Counted from the first letter of the stretch, positions 48,063-59,861 are shown. The stretch is DNA of 64,000 nucleotides from Paracentrotus lividus (GCA_940671915.1 CALNVZ010003426.1:31984020-32048019), one strand, 5' to 3'. The notes: generated from the sequence alone by a model not told the origin. Made by a program: numbers and translations.

Positions 48063-49060
48063 TACCTGTTCGTCATAAAGGTTGGAATAATTTTTGCGGC
48101 TCCGCACATTTTGTTCTGCTCTGGCTTTGCTTGGAATTGTGCGTCACCGCTTTAATTTGTCGGTTCGCTGCTATATCGTGGATGTCTCCCTCAGTCTTCC
48201 TGGTATTTTTGTTCACCCAAGATGGCCATCTTTGTCATTTTTTCTTATTTTGGGCCCCTTTTTTGTTTACGCGACCCCAGCCTCGTCAGTATACCCAAGG
48301 AAAACACGTCTGAGGGTAGATTGTTATAGAACTTAGTTTAAATTCCATCTGTGCCCAGAAAAGACTGTTTTGTCTAGGGAAGGGGTAAAAAATTATTTTT
48401 ACGATTGGCGGTCTTACAACATGGAATTTATCATTTAAAAGCATGAAAAATTTCTGTCTTCCAAAAATTGTATTGATAAAAATCTTCAGACTTAACATAT
48501 TCGATATAAAATTTATCTATAGTCACATTACAACCCTTGTTATTGAAGGTTTAAAAAAAGATTATTGGCAATGATGACAGATTTAAGGTAAAGGTTTTTT
48601 TTTTTTCTTAAATTTACTTTGTTGTGAGCATAAAGGGGAATCAAAGTATATTTCCGAATTTACAACCAATCACAACTTTTTACGTTCAAACCCCTCCCCT
48701 AGATAAGAGACCTTAAGCCGAGTCGCCCATACAATCTAGACTTAACCATTAAAGAACATTATAAACAATACACCTCAAGTCTTCGTTTCCTGGCAGGAGA
48801 CTTGAGGGGGGCTTAATACCGGCCGGGTAAACAAAAAGGGGTCCCAAATGAGAAAAAATGACAAATAAATGGCTCATGGGGGTTGAAAAAACTTTTAAAA
48901 TGAAAAAAATAACCCCGTGAAGAGTTTGGAAGAATGAGATGATAATGCCAGGCCCGAAAAGTAAAAGCAGGGAACTAACATATTAAGAAATTAAAGCCGC
49001 GAGCAAACACATGCTGAGTAGAGCGGCAAAAATATTCCACCTTTATGCGACGATCAGGCT
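48063..49060. mobile_element. TIR element, D2 copy
   Basis: Same element as 37,531-38,506; its terminal repeats are interrupted by indels (CCTGTTCGTCATAAAGG at the left). Confidence 0.65.
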
Positions 49061-50187
49061 GTTACTCTTTATTTTTACGTTGTGCTATAAATGGCATGTT
49101 GGATCGACATCTGACTATCATCAGGATAAACAATGTCCAACATTAGGATGAGAAATGCTAGATGTATCACCACCTATTTGAATCGTTAAGCATTTCGACC
49201 AATCAGCAATGTTCTTTTCATCTGCATCGAGAACGTCCATGCCAAATGGAATCACACGGACTGACTAGGAATTGGCAGTGCTCGGTTCACGTACATAGAG
49301 TCAATTGTCAGTTTAGTGTCAATTGTAAATCATCCATTCCTTGGAGCTGGGTCTACGATCTTTTCGGCTCTAAATAATGATTTCAGCAACTGGATTTATT
49401 TTTCTCTGTCTCTGCACGGTTAGGACCAATTCAAATTATTAAATGGGTAATTTTGTATTATAAGAAGGTTCGATTTAAATGTATTTAATTTTTTGAAAGA
49501 AAGACTGCCTAATCATAATTCATGAAGGTTATAGATATAATGAATGAGTATTGCCATTTATATCGATTAAGGAATAAGTAAACACATATTGCTATACAGA
49601 TTGCGAACTGTTTTTTTTTTTTTGCTCCTGCCAGCGATCAATTTCCGATGTGGCCATTAATTTCTTGAATGGGTTGTCGCTGCTTTCACTTTTCGTGGGC
49701 CCTAGTCTGGCAATACCCTTGTGTTCCCTCGACTCCTGCACGGGGATGTTTTTTTATCAAAGTTTGTCAGCCACCTTAGAATGCCAATTTCGCATTTATT
49801 TTTCTCATTTTGAATCCCCTTTTTCTTTATCCGGCGCTGGCCATAGACCACCTCTGGTTTAGCAAGAACGCATTTACTAGATGTAAGTTTGTTATGATTG
49901 TTCTAAGTTCTCTAGGTTCAAGGTTACAGGCTTCGTGGCAAAGATGTCGTTGTTGGAGCAGGGACAAAAACAATTCAGATTATTCGAGTCATAGCAATAC
50001 GTTTGCAGAGAAAACAAAAACAAACCTTATGATAACGTCACATGTTAATGACAGCTTAGGCACTTTATATTGATTATCAACTCCAAAAGTTGCAGACTAC
50101 TAAAAATATGTCAATTCATTTAAAGAACATACACCATAACCGTTTTTTTATTAAAAAAAAAAAAAAAAAAAAAAAATAAATAATAAA

Positions 50188-50219
<32 letters not shown>

Positions 50220-50649
50220 CGAATTTGAAGAATCTTTTTCTCATCAATTATAATTTTCAGTCGCTCAAATATTTCGTAAATCCTGAGAACTGTGATGGCT
50301 GCGATGCTTTTTTGTCAAACAAATGGCAGTTTGCATGAATAAATTGATATTTCTTATGTAGACGTTAGACATGAAATTGAACGAGTTTAATCAACATTTC
50401 TTTTAATTGTATGCCTTTAATTGGAGTAAAGTCAATCATCTTCAAATCGAAGATTCGTGTGACTGCACTGCAGAAAGGAAATCAATTAATTTTACAGAGC
50501 AGGGGTGGTTCGCAGACCGTGAATTTTAATTTTGTTCATTGATGATAATCAAACTTTGGCGGTATGATTTGTCGATTTTTTGAATGTTTACATCAAGATA
50601 GTTAACGTTTGATTTCAAACAACATGCGTAGCATACACTAGCGTAAATC

Positions 50650-51797
50650 CGGTGGCGGGGGGGGGTGGGAATACCCACTTTTGTATGAAAGGGGGGGGTG
50701 TGGCCTGTACTTTTTACGAAAGAAATGAGAAAAAATTACATTAAATAACTGGTTTATTAGTTTTTTATTGGTGAAAATACGTTCTTGAATTATCGCTAAA
50801 CAATGATATTGACTCAATTATTGTATCATAAAATGATAATAAAGAGCCTATTCACCAATTCCAAACGAACGGCCAATGCCATTATAAAAGTCTTCATTTA
50901 TAAAAATTATCTTCCAATTAAACAACGTGCATGGAAAATTATTGTTTTTTAAAAGAAGGAAAGTCAAAAATTTTACTCAACGCACATATTAGCATTTCAA
51001 TCATAGAAGGCGTCGGAAACAAGGCAGGACAGGGGGCTCTACCCCCACTATTTCATTGAACCAAAAAGCGCCCCCTTTTTCTTAGCTTTTCAGACTTTTA
51101 GCCTTTCAGACTTTTTTCCCATGGACAATAAGTGCCCATTTTCACTCCATATGTCGTTTAAAACATAGTAACAAACAATAAGTATAAAAGGTTAGATCCA
51201 ATACCCTCTGACGGAAAAAAATATTGGGAAAGGGTGTTATCGATAATCAGAAGTATTGGTATAGTTGTTTGTGGGCTTGGTTGGGGGAGGGCCTGGGGCC
51301 TGTAGCCCCCCAAAAAATCACAGCAAAGATTTTTGATCTGTTTCCTAGCGCTCTTATTTAACAAAAACTCTATGATGTATCTTCAACATGGATACTAAAA
51401 TAGGGTCTATAATACACAATTAACTTATTTGTCAGCTCAAAATTGTTAAAGCACAGTGTATTAAAAAAGATGGGCTTAAAGCATTCGACCAAAAATTAGT
51501 TTTAATTTAAATATAAGCAGTTCACTCTTGTCGGAGATAATTTCAGAAAGAGTCAATTGAGAATGAAATTCGAGGAGTGCAATTAGATTGAATTTGGGGT
51601 GAATAAAACAACAAACTTATGGGCATAATGGGAATAAAGGATAAAAATAACCTTTTTTTCGAGTAGGCGAAAAAAGTCATTTATCTCAGCCTCATGCAGA
51701 CAAGAATACTTACAAGTTCACATAACAGATATACGTAATGAGTGCTTTCTAAAATTGCTGAAATTAGGGCAAAGTGGAGAAGTAGTCGACTTTGTAT
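50650..51797. other. anonymous AT-rich DNA
   Basis: Starts with G-rich CGGTGGCGGGGGGGG. A GC-richer patch is at 51,275-51,320. No gene or known family is recognised. Confidence 0.4.
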
Positions 51798-51862
51798 GTA
51801 AAAAGAAAAAGAAGAGGAGGAGGAAGAAGAAGAAGAAAAAGAAGAAGACTAAGAAGAAAATC
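51798..51862. repeat. (GAA)n-rich microsatellite
   Basis: Degenerate GAA/GAG run on the plus strand. Confidence 0.9.
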
Positions 51863-51904
51863 TTGTCCGTTTTCACAATTTTCTATGATTCTGTTTGGAT
51901 GACA

Positions 51905-52245
51905 TAGGTTTTCCCGCTCAATTTCATTATTTCCTCACTCAATTCCATTTATGTGCATTCTAATTCCCGCAGCTGCCGCGTTCGTGCCGGTTGGTTCATA
52001 CGAATTTTCAATTGGAGCACTTAAATTCATTTACGTGCACGCAAATTTTCGTTTGGCGCACTCAGTTTCATTTATCGGCACTAAGATTTTCGTTCGGTGC
52101 ACCAACTTCCCTATTCGTTCATTCAATTTAAAACGAAACGGCGATGGGCTGTTTTGCTGCAAACAATTTCATTAATAGGAATCCTATGTCCTACTTTGTG
52201 CACTGAATTAAATCAAACTCTTCATTTTTTTTAGAAATATAACCA
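51905..52245. repeat. degenerate CACTCAATTTCATTT repeat block
   Basis: Irregular repeats of a roughly 25-30 bp motif (CACTCAATTTCATTTAYGTGCAC-like). The right half (about 52,060-52,240, including AAAACGAAACGGCGATGGGC and TTCATTAATAGGAATCCTA) is the reverse complement of 61,620-61,790. Part of the GACGTCTC repeat family described at 61,620. Confidence 0.6.
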
Positions 52246-52699
52246 TTGTATACGGACCTCATCTTTTAATGAGCAGATTGTGGAGGTATATAATCTCCCA
52301 TTTTATGGTCTTATCGTATTATGCCTTAATTTATTTATTAATTTATTATTATTATTATTATTATTTTTTTTTTACTTAATCCATGTCTCGAGCACTCATC
52401 CCTTTCACAAACTCTCTTATTCCCTCTTCTTTTCCTCATTAGTATTCCATATCAATTTCATCCCTTATCCCATATCACATGCACGTAATGCTCAATTTTT
52501 AATCGAGTTTGTGCTTTTAAAATTTTTGTATTGCATTTTTCTTTCTTAAGTTGTGAAATTGAACACACAAAAGGCACTCAGTAATTGAATATGACTCGAT
52601 CATATTCACGCAGTGTACGTATTCCTCACATGAAATCGTCAGGCAAGACAGTATTTGAAATTTTCTTGATGTGCATTTATTTATTTTGTACATTATGCA

Positions 52700-52993
52700 T
52701 TGCACAGGTTCAATTTGGTCATCATGGGTGATACTTTCCAGCCATTATCTCCTGACGAGCAAGGCATTTCTCGGCATGTTGAATATGTGGTGCCAGGTAA
52801 AAATGGCAGAGGCAAAAATGGCAGAGGCAAAAATGGCAGAGGTAAAAATGGCAGAGGTAAAAATGGCAGAGGCAAAAATGGCAGAGGTAAAAATGGTAGA
52901 GATAAACATGCCAGAAGTAAAATGGAATGTCTTTCGCAATCCAATTGTCATAGCAAAGCCCATGCTCATATAATTATGGCAAATTCCCTTTAG
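52700..52993 (+). other. open frame across a 15-bp minisatellite (GKNGR repeats)
   Basis: A 97-codon frame with an inner ATG near 52,724. A non-repetitive head (MGDTFQPLSPDEQGISRHVE) is followed by about eight GKNGR pentapeptides made by an exact 15-base tandem. The minus strand and another plus frame are also open across the array, as expected for any 15-bp tandem free of stops. No promoter, splice or family support is seen. The head region has a weak relative at 61,840-61,880, so it is probably repeat sequence and not a gene. Confidence 0.2.
52796..52920 (+). repeat. 15-bp minisatellite GGTAAAAATGGCAGA
   Basis: Eight head-to-tail units alternating between GGTAAAAATGGCAGA and GGCAAAAATGGCAGA, nearly perfect. 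The same repeat occurs in reverse orientation at 54,108-54,432. Confidence 0.95.
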
Positions 52994-52999
52994 GAAAGG

Positions 53000-53655
53000 G
53001 GGTAAGACATTCATAAAGAAAACTGAGTAGGGATTTTCAAATTTAAATGCTGGACTGCTTGGAGAGTCCATATCTTTAGAATTGACTGACTTCCATTTGT
53101 AGGATTACTATCTGCTATGAGATATTGCTATACCAAATTGAACGATTGTTTTATTTACATTTTTACTTTTTAACTGTACATGTTATAACAGATTATAAAT
53201 AAATTACGACGTCAGTGTGGAAATGCCATCTTAAAATAGGTGTGCACGTTTTTGTTTAACGGACAAACAACAATATGTCTTAACAAAAGTAATTCTTTAT
53301 TATTTTTACCTCATGAGAGAAAAAATAGAATAAAATTACCAATACGATTTTGAAGTAACACGTGGCAGTAGTAATGACATTATACAATCCGCCAATAACT
53401 TTGATATTGCAATTAGCGATCATAATCAGCTAGTCCAAAATGGAAGGCAGTCAATTAAAAGTTAAGAACACCTCCAACAATGTATTTTATAATCCTTTAT
53501 AATAGCTTCTCGTTAACTATTACCCCTTTTTGGTATCTCCACTTCGCGGAAACACATTTGAGACGGATTGTCAACATTGGTTTTTGCCAATTATAGCTTG
53601 TGTCTCCTTAGTCTCCTCTTTCTCCTTAATTTTCAGACACGTTTCTTATAGGTCC
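53000..53655. other. anonymous AT-rich DNA
   Basis: Between the 15-bp minisatellite and the GACGTCTC foldback. No gene is seen. Confidence 0.4.
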
Positions 53656-53659
53656 CTAC

Positions 53660-54005
53660 ACTAACGGTGAAACAAAGGATTCCGTCGCGGGAGACGTCTC
53701 CGCGACAGAATCATATCCGGACGGATAAAAAGTATTAGAGACGTCTCCGATACATTTTTTCATAAACTGTAACAAAGCAATTTCAAAAACCGTCTCAAAG
53801 TTGTATCCGCGACTCATGAAACGTTTTAAACAAAGTTTTTTTTAAATTGTGCGGAAGACGTCTCTGAGACTTTCATGAGTCGCCAGAAACTACTTTGAGA
53901 CGGTTCTTTGAAAGTTCTTTGTTACATTTTTTAAATGACGTCCGTGGAACATCTCCGCGACGTACTCCGCAACATCGGGACGGAAAACGTTATATTTTTT
54001 TTATC
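53660..54005. repeat. GACGTCTC foldback
   Basis: Two half-sites are reverse complements around about 53,838. The left holds TGTAACAAAGCAATTTCAAA, ACCGTCTCAAAGT and GCGACTCATGAAACG. The right holds CATGAGTCGCCAG, ACTTTGAGACGGTTCTTTGAAA and TTCTTTGTTACA. The self-complementary word GAGACGTCTC occurs near 53,690 and 53,730, with a variant near 53,850. Related cores are at 57,545-57,730 and 61,960-62,150. Confidence 0.7.
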
Positions 54006-54107
54006 TGTCGTTGAAGGCGTTTCGGAGAAGTGACGGATTACATCCAATGGGAATTGCCATGTTTTATTCATGGGACTTTGCTATGGACCATTTAAATTGC
54101 GTGTACC

Positions 54108-54432
54108 TGACATTTTACCTCTGCCATTTTTACCTCTGCCATTTATCTGCCATTTTAACCTCCGCCATTTACCTCCTGCCATTTTAACCTCTGCCATTTA
54201 TTACCTTCGCCATTTTACCTCTACCATTTTACCTCTGCCGTTTTTTACTGCCTTCTCGCCATTTACCTCCTGCCATTTTTACCTCTTGCCATTTTTGACC
54301 TCTGCCATTTTTGCCTCTGCCATTTGCTCTGCCATTTTAGCCTCTGCCATTTTTACCTCTGCCATTTTTGCCTCTGCCATTTTTACCTCCGCCATTTTTG
54401 CCTCTGCCATTTTTACCTCTGCCATTTTTACA
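54108..54432 (-). repeat. 15-bp minisatellite, inverted array
   Basis: About 21 units of CCTCTGCCATTTTTA, the reverse complement of the 52,796-52,920 unit. The left two thirds is irregular (unit length varies) and the last six units (from about 54,335) are regular. Reading frames through it are repeat artefacts. Confidence 0.9.
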
Positions 54433-54708
54433 CCGAACCGAATATGTCGGTACCTGGAAATACTTTTTCCTCGTCCACGATCTTCCTCCCCTATCCTCGT
54501 TAGAAATACGCCTAAAAATATCTAACGAATTGATTTGCCATCAAATTGCAGAACTGGTAAGACTGCAATGGAATTCTACTATGAAATGACTGAACCAACT
54601 TACACTTGCTAGACCTACGTCACAAAAACCCTCAGGGACCCCTTAAAGTGGGTATAACAGACAGTTTAATAACGAATGTTTTGTTTACATACTGTGTTGA
54701 TACAGACC

Positions 54709-54718
54709 CCCCCCCCCC

Positions 54719-54745
<27 letters not shown>
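54709..54745. repeat. C run followed by poly-A
   Basis: About ten C then about 27 A. Confidence 0.9.
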
Positions 54746-54749
<4 letters not shown>

Positions 54750-54799
54750 GGGTGGGAAGGCTATTTTACAAGCCTGTAAGGATAGGAAACCTGAACTTT

Positions 54800-55135
54800 C
54801 ATAGATGTATCACTAAAATTTCAAATCGTATGCACTTACTTGTAAATTGTTTGCCTATTCATGAATTTGTTTCAACGAAGAACGGAAAATAATGCCGAAG
54901 CCAGCTGTAAATTAAAACGAGTGCTCCTAATGTGAATTCGGGTGAATGCTTTGTGAATCGTTTGCAAGGACAAGAAATTTCAGTGAATAAGAATGAATTT
55001 GAGTGATGATGCAGTAGCGCGGTCGAAACTTGCGTTAAATTGTTTGATCCAAATGTAAAATTGATCGAACGAAAGATGAAGTTGAGCGGAAAACCTATAT
55101 TAACATAGATTACTGTCAGATTGATGTTAATAACT
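54800..55135 (+). repeat. GACGTCTC-family flank repeat, copy 1
   Basis: Matches 62,165-62,430 in the same orientation and 57,190-57,520 in reverse. Shared blocks are TGTATCACTAAAATTT, TTGCCTATTCATGAATTTGTTTCAACGAA, AATTATGCCGAAGCC, AATCGTTTGCAA and TTTGATCCAAATGTAAAATTG. Confidence 0.65.
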
Positions 55136-55489
55136 AGCTTAGGTGTTGAAAATTTTTGTCGGCCTTCGGCCAACCATAAGGTTGGGGTAAGTTTAAAAGG
55201 TCAATCAGCTCAAATCATGTATATTTTTTCGTTTCTTTTCTTTTTCTTTTTCTTCTTTTTTGCTGAAATTGGCACCCCCTAAGGTCAATTTGTCGCCCCT
55301 TTGTGGTTATTTTGGCGCCTACCCCGGGTTAATCCATTTATAAAAGAGATAGTATTTGCCATTTCAGAGCTATATCCGCCTTCACAGTTCATCACAGTAT
55401 AATGTCAACCCTTTTGAAATAATCATATGAAAAAAGTTGCTAGGATTATATTTATCTTGATGTAATTACATGTATACAAATATTGTGTA

Positions 55490-57057
55490 GGGGAGACCGG
55501 GTATGGACGTTACAAAATTCACATTTTGGGCCAGATAATTCTAATGAAAGAACTCACGCACTCCATATTGGGTCTGTAGTTAGCCTATTATGTTGGCTAA
55601 AACCTGAGGCATATAAAACTTGAAAACATGTAAACTCTAATTAACTACAGCTTAATTAGTGAAGACATTTTTTTGTAACAACCTACCCCATATACGGGGT
55701 AGGTTGTTACACCATACGGGGTCAATTGTTACAATATGTAAACATACGGGGTAAGTTGACAAATGTGTAAATCTCTTATACCATACTTTAATTTCAACTT
55801 TCCAGTTTCTTGACATCGTTAACAGTAGATCAAGTAGAGCTCTAGAATAGACAAAAGTAATAATAGAAAAATAAAAATATTAACACCTGAAAATTGAGAC
55901 AAAATGTAATTTCACATACGTAATGTAATTGGGGTAAGTTGTTAAATCAACATGGGGTAGGTTGTTGTAACAACCTACCCCATGGGTGATTTCACACACA
56001 TAAATCAACTGTAGCACAGTCATTAGGCAGAATTACAGGGCATGGCTAGGGGGTATATTAGTGACATACATGTACTATATTTACAATACCAGACTATCAT
56101 CATGTGCCTTCAGTTGTAAGAGCTATTACAAATTTCAATTTTTGTCAAAAATTTTATCTTGAACTGTAAAAAATGGTTTTGTTCGATTTTAACTTTTTAA
56201 AAAAATGGAGAAACCTCACGACCGGCAGTTCATCACAGCTATGTGTAGCTGGGTATATAGATGCCAGTTAGATACTCCTTCTTGTTTCAATCTTTGCACC
56301 TATATGAAAACGTTGGGTCTTTCTTCTAGGAAAACCATTTTTCACGCACCGATTGTCAATGGAAGGAATGCCGTGAAATAACGGAGTTTGTGTGAATATA
56401 CTGGAATAAAAAAAAAATCGAGAAGATCATTTACTTAGTTACTATAGTTGTTATTGAGGGTTAATTTTATATAAAACAAGATTAAAACCTGATTAGATAT
56501 TTTTTTTACCCTAACTCCCTTCGGTTTTGAGACGTTTAAAATCTCCCATTTATAGGTCATTTGTTGGTTCGTTTTTTCTGTTTGTTAAAATGATATTTTG
56601 GTCTAAACAGCAGTCACCTAAAAAGCTTTCTGTAAAATTCAGCGAGCGCATCGATTTCCTAGTAGCTGACGATAAGTAGAGTTATTAGTTATATTTCTTC
56701 TTTTCTCAATGATTTTAACTTTCTTTGTGATTGGTCAATATTTTCCCCCGTTTTTTGATATCATAAAAAAAAATATCATGATAAAATACTTCGATCCTGA
56801 CTGCACAGCTTTGCATTCTCCTTTTACACGGTCTTTATTCAGGGCATTGTTATCGCGATATCGACGGTCAGACGTAGAGAGAGTCTATACCCAGTCACAC
56901 ATTTCCCGTAAGATTCTTTCTGGTCGTTAGTGCACTGTAGTGGAACTGTGCGTGTTTGGTATAAAATAACACTGTTCCTTTTTGATTGTTCACGTTTTCA
57001 TATGACTGAGAACTGTAACAACAACTGACCCGTGAAACTTCCATACCCGGTCTCCCC
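55490..57057. mobile_element. 1.57-kb TIR element with TA target site
   Basis: Left end GGGGAGACCGGGTATGGACGTT and right end AACTTCCATACCCGGTCTCCCC form terminal inverted repeats with one mismatch over 22 bases. Each is flanked by TA (55,488-55,489 and 57,058-57,059), suggesting a Tc1/mariner-type target. Internally GGGGTAGGTTGTTAC-type words recur (55,675-55,760 and 55,930-55,985). They include a 15-bp stem with a 6-base loop at 55,675-55,710. No transposase is seen (longest frame 73 codons, no motif), so it is non-autonomous. Confidence 0.8.
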
Positions 57058-57189
57058 TACGTTTTGTAACTGATATTTTAAAAACGGACGGATCATAATT
57101 TTTTGTCATGTCTGGAATTTCAATAGAAGCTGGATTTGCAACCAAACTTTATTCAGTATTAAGGCTTCTTAATGCACTGAAGTCAGGTT

Positions 57190-57745
57190 TTATAGGTGTT
57201 CCCGCTCAATTTCATCTTTTGTTCACTCAATTTCACATTTGGATCAAACGATTTAAAGCCCAGTTGCGATCGCGCTTAACGCATCGTCAATCAAATTCAT
57301 TTTTATTCACTCAAATTCCCTATATTTGCAAACGATTCTACATAGCATTAGTGCGAATTCACATTAGGAGCATATAGGCCTACAATTTCATGTATGTGCA
57401 CTCATTTTAATTTACCACTGGCTTCGCATAATTCTTCCTTCGTTCAAAACAAATTCCGAATAGGCAATCGAATTGTAAATAAGTGCATACAATAATTAAC
57501 TTTAGTGATACTTCAGTAAAAGCTTATAATGGTATCTCACTTATCATTAGACGGATTTAAGACTAGTTTGGGACAGTTTTGAGACAGTTTGCAGAAACGT
57601 TTAGGAGACGTCTCAGAGGTGTATGACCGAGTCTCAGCGCCATTTCATGAGTCGCAGGAAATCAGACATGAAATTTTTCGTCGCGACGGAAAAAAGTTAT
57701 CGGAGACGTCGAGTCGTAGAGTTGTCTCTGCTAAGTGAGATACAC
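57190..57745 (-). repeat. GACGTCTC-family element, reversed copy
   Basis: Reverse complement of 61,955-62,430: the CACTCAATTTCACATTTGGATC block, AACGATTTAAAG..., AATTATGC-type block, AGCTTATAATGGTATCTCAC and then the GAGACGTCTC core with CATTTCATGAGTCGCAGGAAA and CGTCGCGACGG. It forms a 0.5-kb inverted pair with a 4.2-kb spacer. Confidence 0.7.
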
Positions 57746-57972
57746 ATCATACTCAATAATTTTTTTTTCTTGAGTATCCCTTAGTAACTTTACATGTTCA
57801 ATTACGTAAAACAATTGTGCAAGTGAGTTTCTCTTCAACTTGGTACGGCTTTGTGTATGATCGGGTGAAAACACTAACAATCGAGTAAAGTGAGAATTGC
57901 TGAGAAATTCTATATAGCCTGTAATTCACTAGATGAGTAAACTACGACACGTCTTCGTACGTCTCCAGTCTC

Positions 57973-58182
57973 GTGAAAGTCTTGGAGAGTAATTTTACTG
58001 GCTATGCGGTACTTTTACATGTTGCGCCCGGTACGCCTACTTGGATCACGAGTACGGACATCACGAGGTATGTTCTACGCGTACGTACGTACATGTATAG
58101 CGGAACCATAGAGCTAGAGTTACACTCTGTGAGAGCGGAACGGACAGCGGAGAGCCTGCATGCTCTTATTGTCCTTGGGTGA
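57973..58182 (+). other. open frame ending at a GTGAGT donor-like site
   Basis: 70 codons with GC-richer, codon-like composition (GYAVLLHVAPGTPTW..., then an acidic/hydrophobic stretch SGTIELELHSVRAERTAESL). It ends where the DNA reads CTTGG/GTGAGT, a canonical splice donor sequence. The donor lies inside the inverted repeat that starts at about 58,173, so it could be coincidental. No known domain. I cannot identify an acceptor or partner exon. Confidence 0.25.
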
Positions 58183-58496
58183 GTCCTATTCCTTTTTGTT
58201 TGCCTGTTTTTATAATGATATTTGAAATGTTTCCATGATATACATCGTCTGATAACACTAAAAGCTAGATTACCATGCATGGATTTCCCATTACTTTGTC
58301 AGTCATGTACACAGTTTGAGTAATTTGATGCATTGATGTGAATGCAATGTATTGGTTTGTGTGAATTGATGCACTGAAGTGAGTAATGCAGTGTATTGGT
58401 TTGAGTGAATTGATGCACTATGTGTATATCATCGGAACATTCCAAATGTCATTATAAAAACAGGCAAACAAACAAACAAAAAGGAATAGGACTCAC
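58173..58496. repeat. inverted repeat with about 60-base arms
   Basis: Left arm about 58,173-58,235 (GGTGAGTCCTATTCCTTTTT, then GTTTGCCTGTTTTTATAATG). Right arm about 58,430-58,496 is its reverse complement apart from one extra AAAC unit and a few changes. The loop (58,236-58,430) contains two imperfect 48-bp repeats of GTATTGGTTTGWGTGAATTG. Confidence 0.8.
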
Positions 58497-58627
58497 CTAG
58501 TGAGTAACGCTTTACATACTCAGAGAGTCAGTAAGTAAAGGTTGCACAAACTCATCACAAGCAAGTTGATGAGTTTGTGCAACCTTTACTTACTGACTCT
58601 CTGAGTATGTAAAGCGTTACTCACTAG
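58497..58627. repeat. perfect palindrome, 61-base arms
   Basis: 58,497-58,557 and 58,567-58,627 are exact reverse complements over 61 bases with a 9-base loop (CAAGCAAGT). It abuts the preceding inverted repeat directly. No mismatch is found in either arm, unlike every other inverted repeat in the window except short hairpins. Confidence 0.95.
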
Positions 58628-58884
58628 ATTAGTTTGTGCAATGTACTCAAAACAATTAGTTATGTTACTAAATAAAATGAGTTAATTAAGAAAACTCATT
58701 TTGTTGTGTCACTATATTGTCAAATTAAAAATACTCGAATAGGTGCGTTTTCAAAGTAGCTTTATTGAGTGAAAGCACTCATGGATGTGTGTCACTTTAT
58801 TGTCAAAAATACTTGGATATTTGAGTGAGATCACTCATATATGCAAGTTCTCATTTTTTGTGTGTAACATTATTATATTATTTT

Positions 58885-59860
58885 GCAGTTTAAATTGCAT
58901 ATTTCTGACGCTCAAAAATCCAAAATTTTCTCACTCTTTCGTTAAATCTTCCCCGTGTGTACCTGATATACTTTAGTAATCATGTAATATACAATACACC
59001 GTGTATATAATGGAAGATGTTTCACTATTCAAAACTGTGGGGGGGGGGGGGGCATTCTAATCGATGATAATCAGGGGCACCGATCCCAGGTTGCATAGGG
59101 GACAGGTGCCTCGATAAGCAAAACTGAAGGCAAAAGTATTCCCCCTCAAAAATCCACGATGGTTTTGATAAAATAAATAATGAATATTTCTTATGTCGGC
59201 TCTTAATCGACATTTTCAGTCTCGGACCATTGATTATAATGATACATTTCCACTATTCTCTGGGTACTAAATGCCCTCTTTTCAAACTAGTCGCTACTTT
59301 ACTCTCAAATTTCAGATAACTGTTAAAAATTGCCTGAAAATTTTCAGCTCGGGCTTCGCGCTCGCATAATATAAAATAATGCAAACTGCACTTGACTTTG
59401 TTCATCATTGATGCATGTATTAACGTCACAATGGTACTTTTAACACACCAACTCCCTTCCCGTTTCGTGCCCCCATGATGCTACAAGTATCTTGTGTCAT
59501 CAGGTCACTATTTTGGGGAAAATTTTCAGCTCGCGCTTCGCGCTCGCACAATATTGCCCTAACTGGAATTCGTTCATATTTATATAGATTTGCGTTTCTT
59601 GGCATTACGCCATGATGTTCCGCTTCTAATCACCAGTTAAAGCCCCCTAACCCTCCAGCAATTTCGCGCTTACATGCTTGTATTAACGCTACAAATACCA
59701 TTTTCAGTTCAGTATTACAAGAAAATTTTAAGCTCGCGCTTCGCGCTCGCATTACAGCCCTAAGAATTCGACGATACACTAGTACTCATATGCATAATAA
59801 TGTGCATTAATATATCTATAGACATTACATCATGATGGCCCCTTTAATGTACCAGATAAA
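58885..59860 (+). mobile_element. mirror-repeat element, left part of a split copy
   Basis: Matches 13,690-14,670: the ATTTTCTCACTCTTTCGTTA, GTACCTGATATACTTTAGTAA, CAAAAATCCACGATGGTTTTG and GTATTAACGTCAC blocks. Cores are at 59,347 (one change), 59,529 and 59,732. It is interrupted at the TACCAGATAAAGCCC site by about 1.16 kb of other DNA and resumes at about 61,030. Confidence 0.75.
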
Positions 59861-59861
59861 G

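Larger units (their letters stand above)
40150..50649. repeat. segment D2 of the 10.5-kb duplication
   Basis: Collinear with D1 but carries a one-base insertion or deletion every few tens of bases plus inflated homopolymers (for example A runs near 45,110-45,145 and 50,153-50,219). That pattern is typical of uncorrected long reads. Sub-features are the same as in D1: SINE, LINE ORF2 remnant, mirror-repeat array and TIR element. Past 50,649 the sequence is new (GGTGGCGGGG...). Confidence 0.9.

Noticed and set aside
54070..54525. 151-codon frame with repeated FASAIFTSAI
   Set aside because: Produced by the inverted 15-bp minisatellite; every stop-free frame of a 15-mer stays open.
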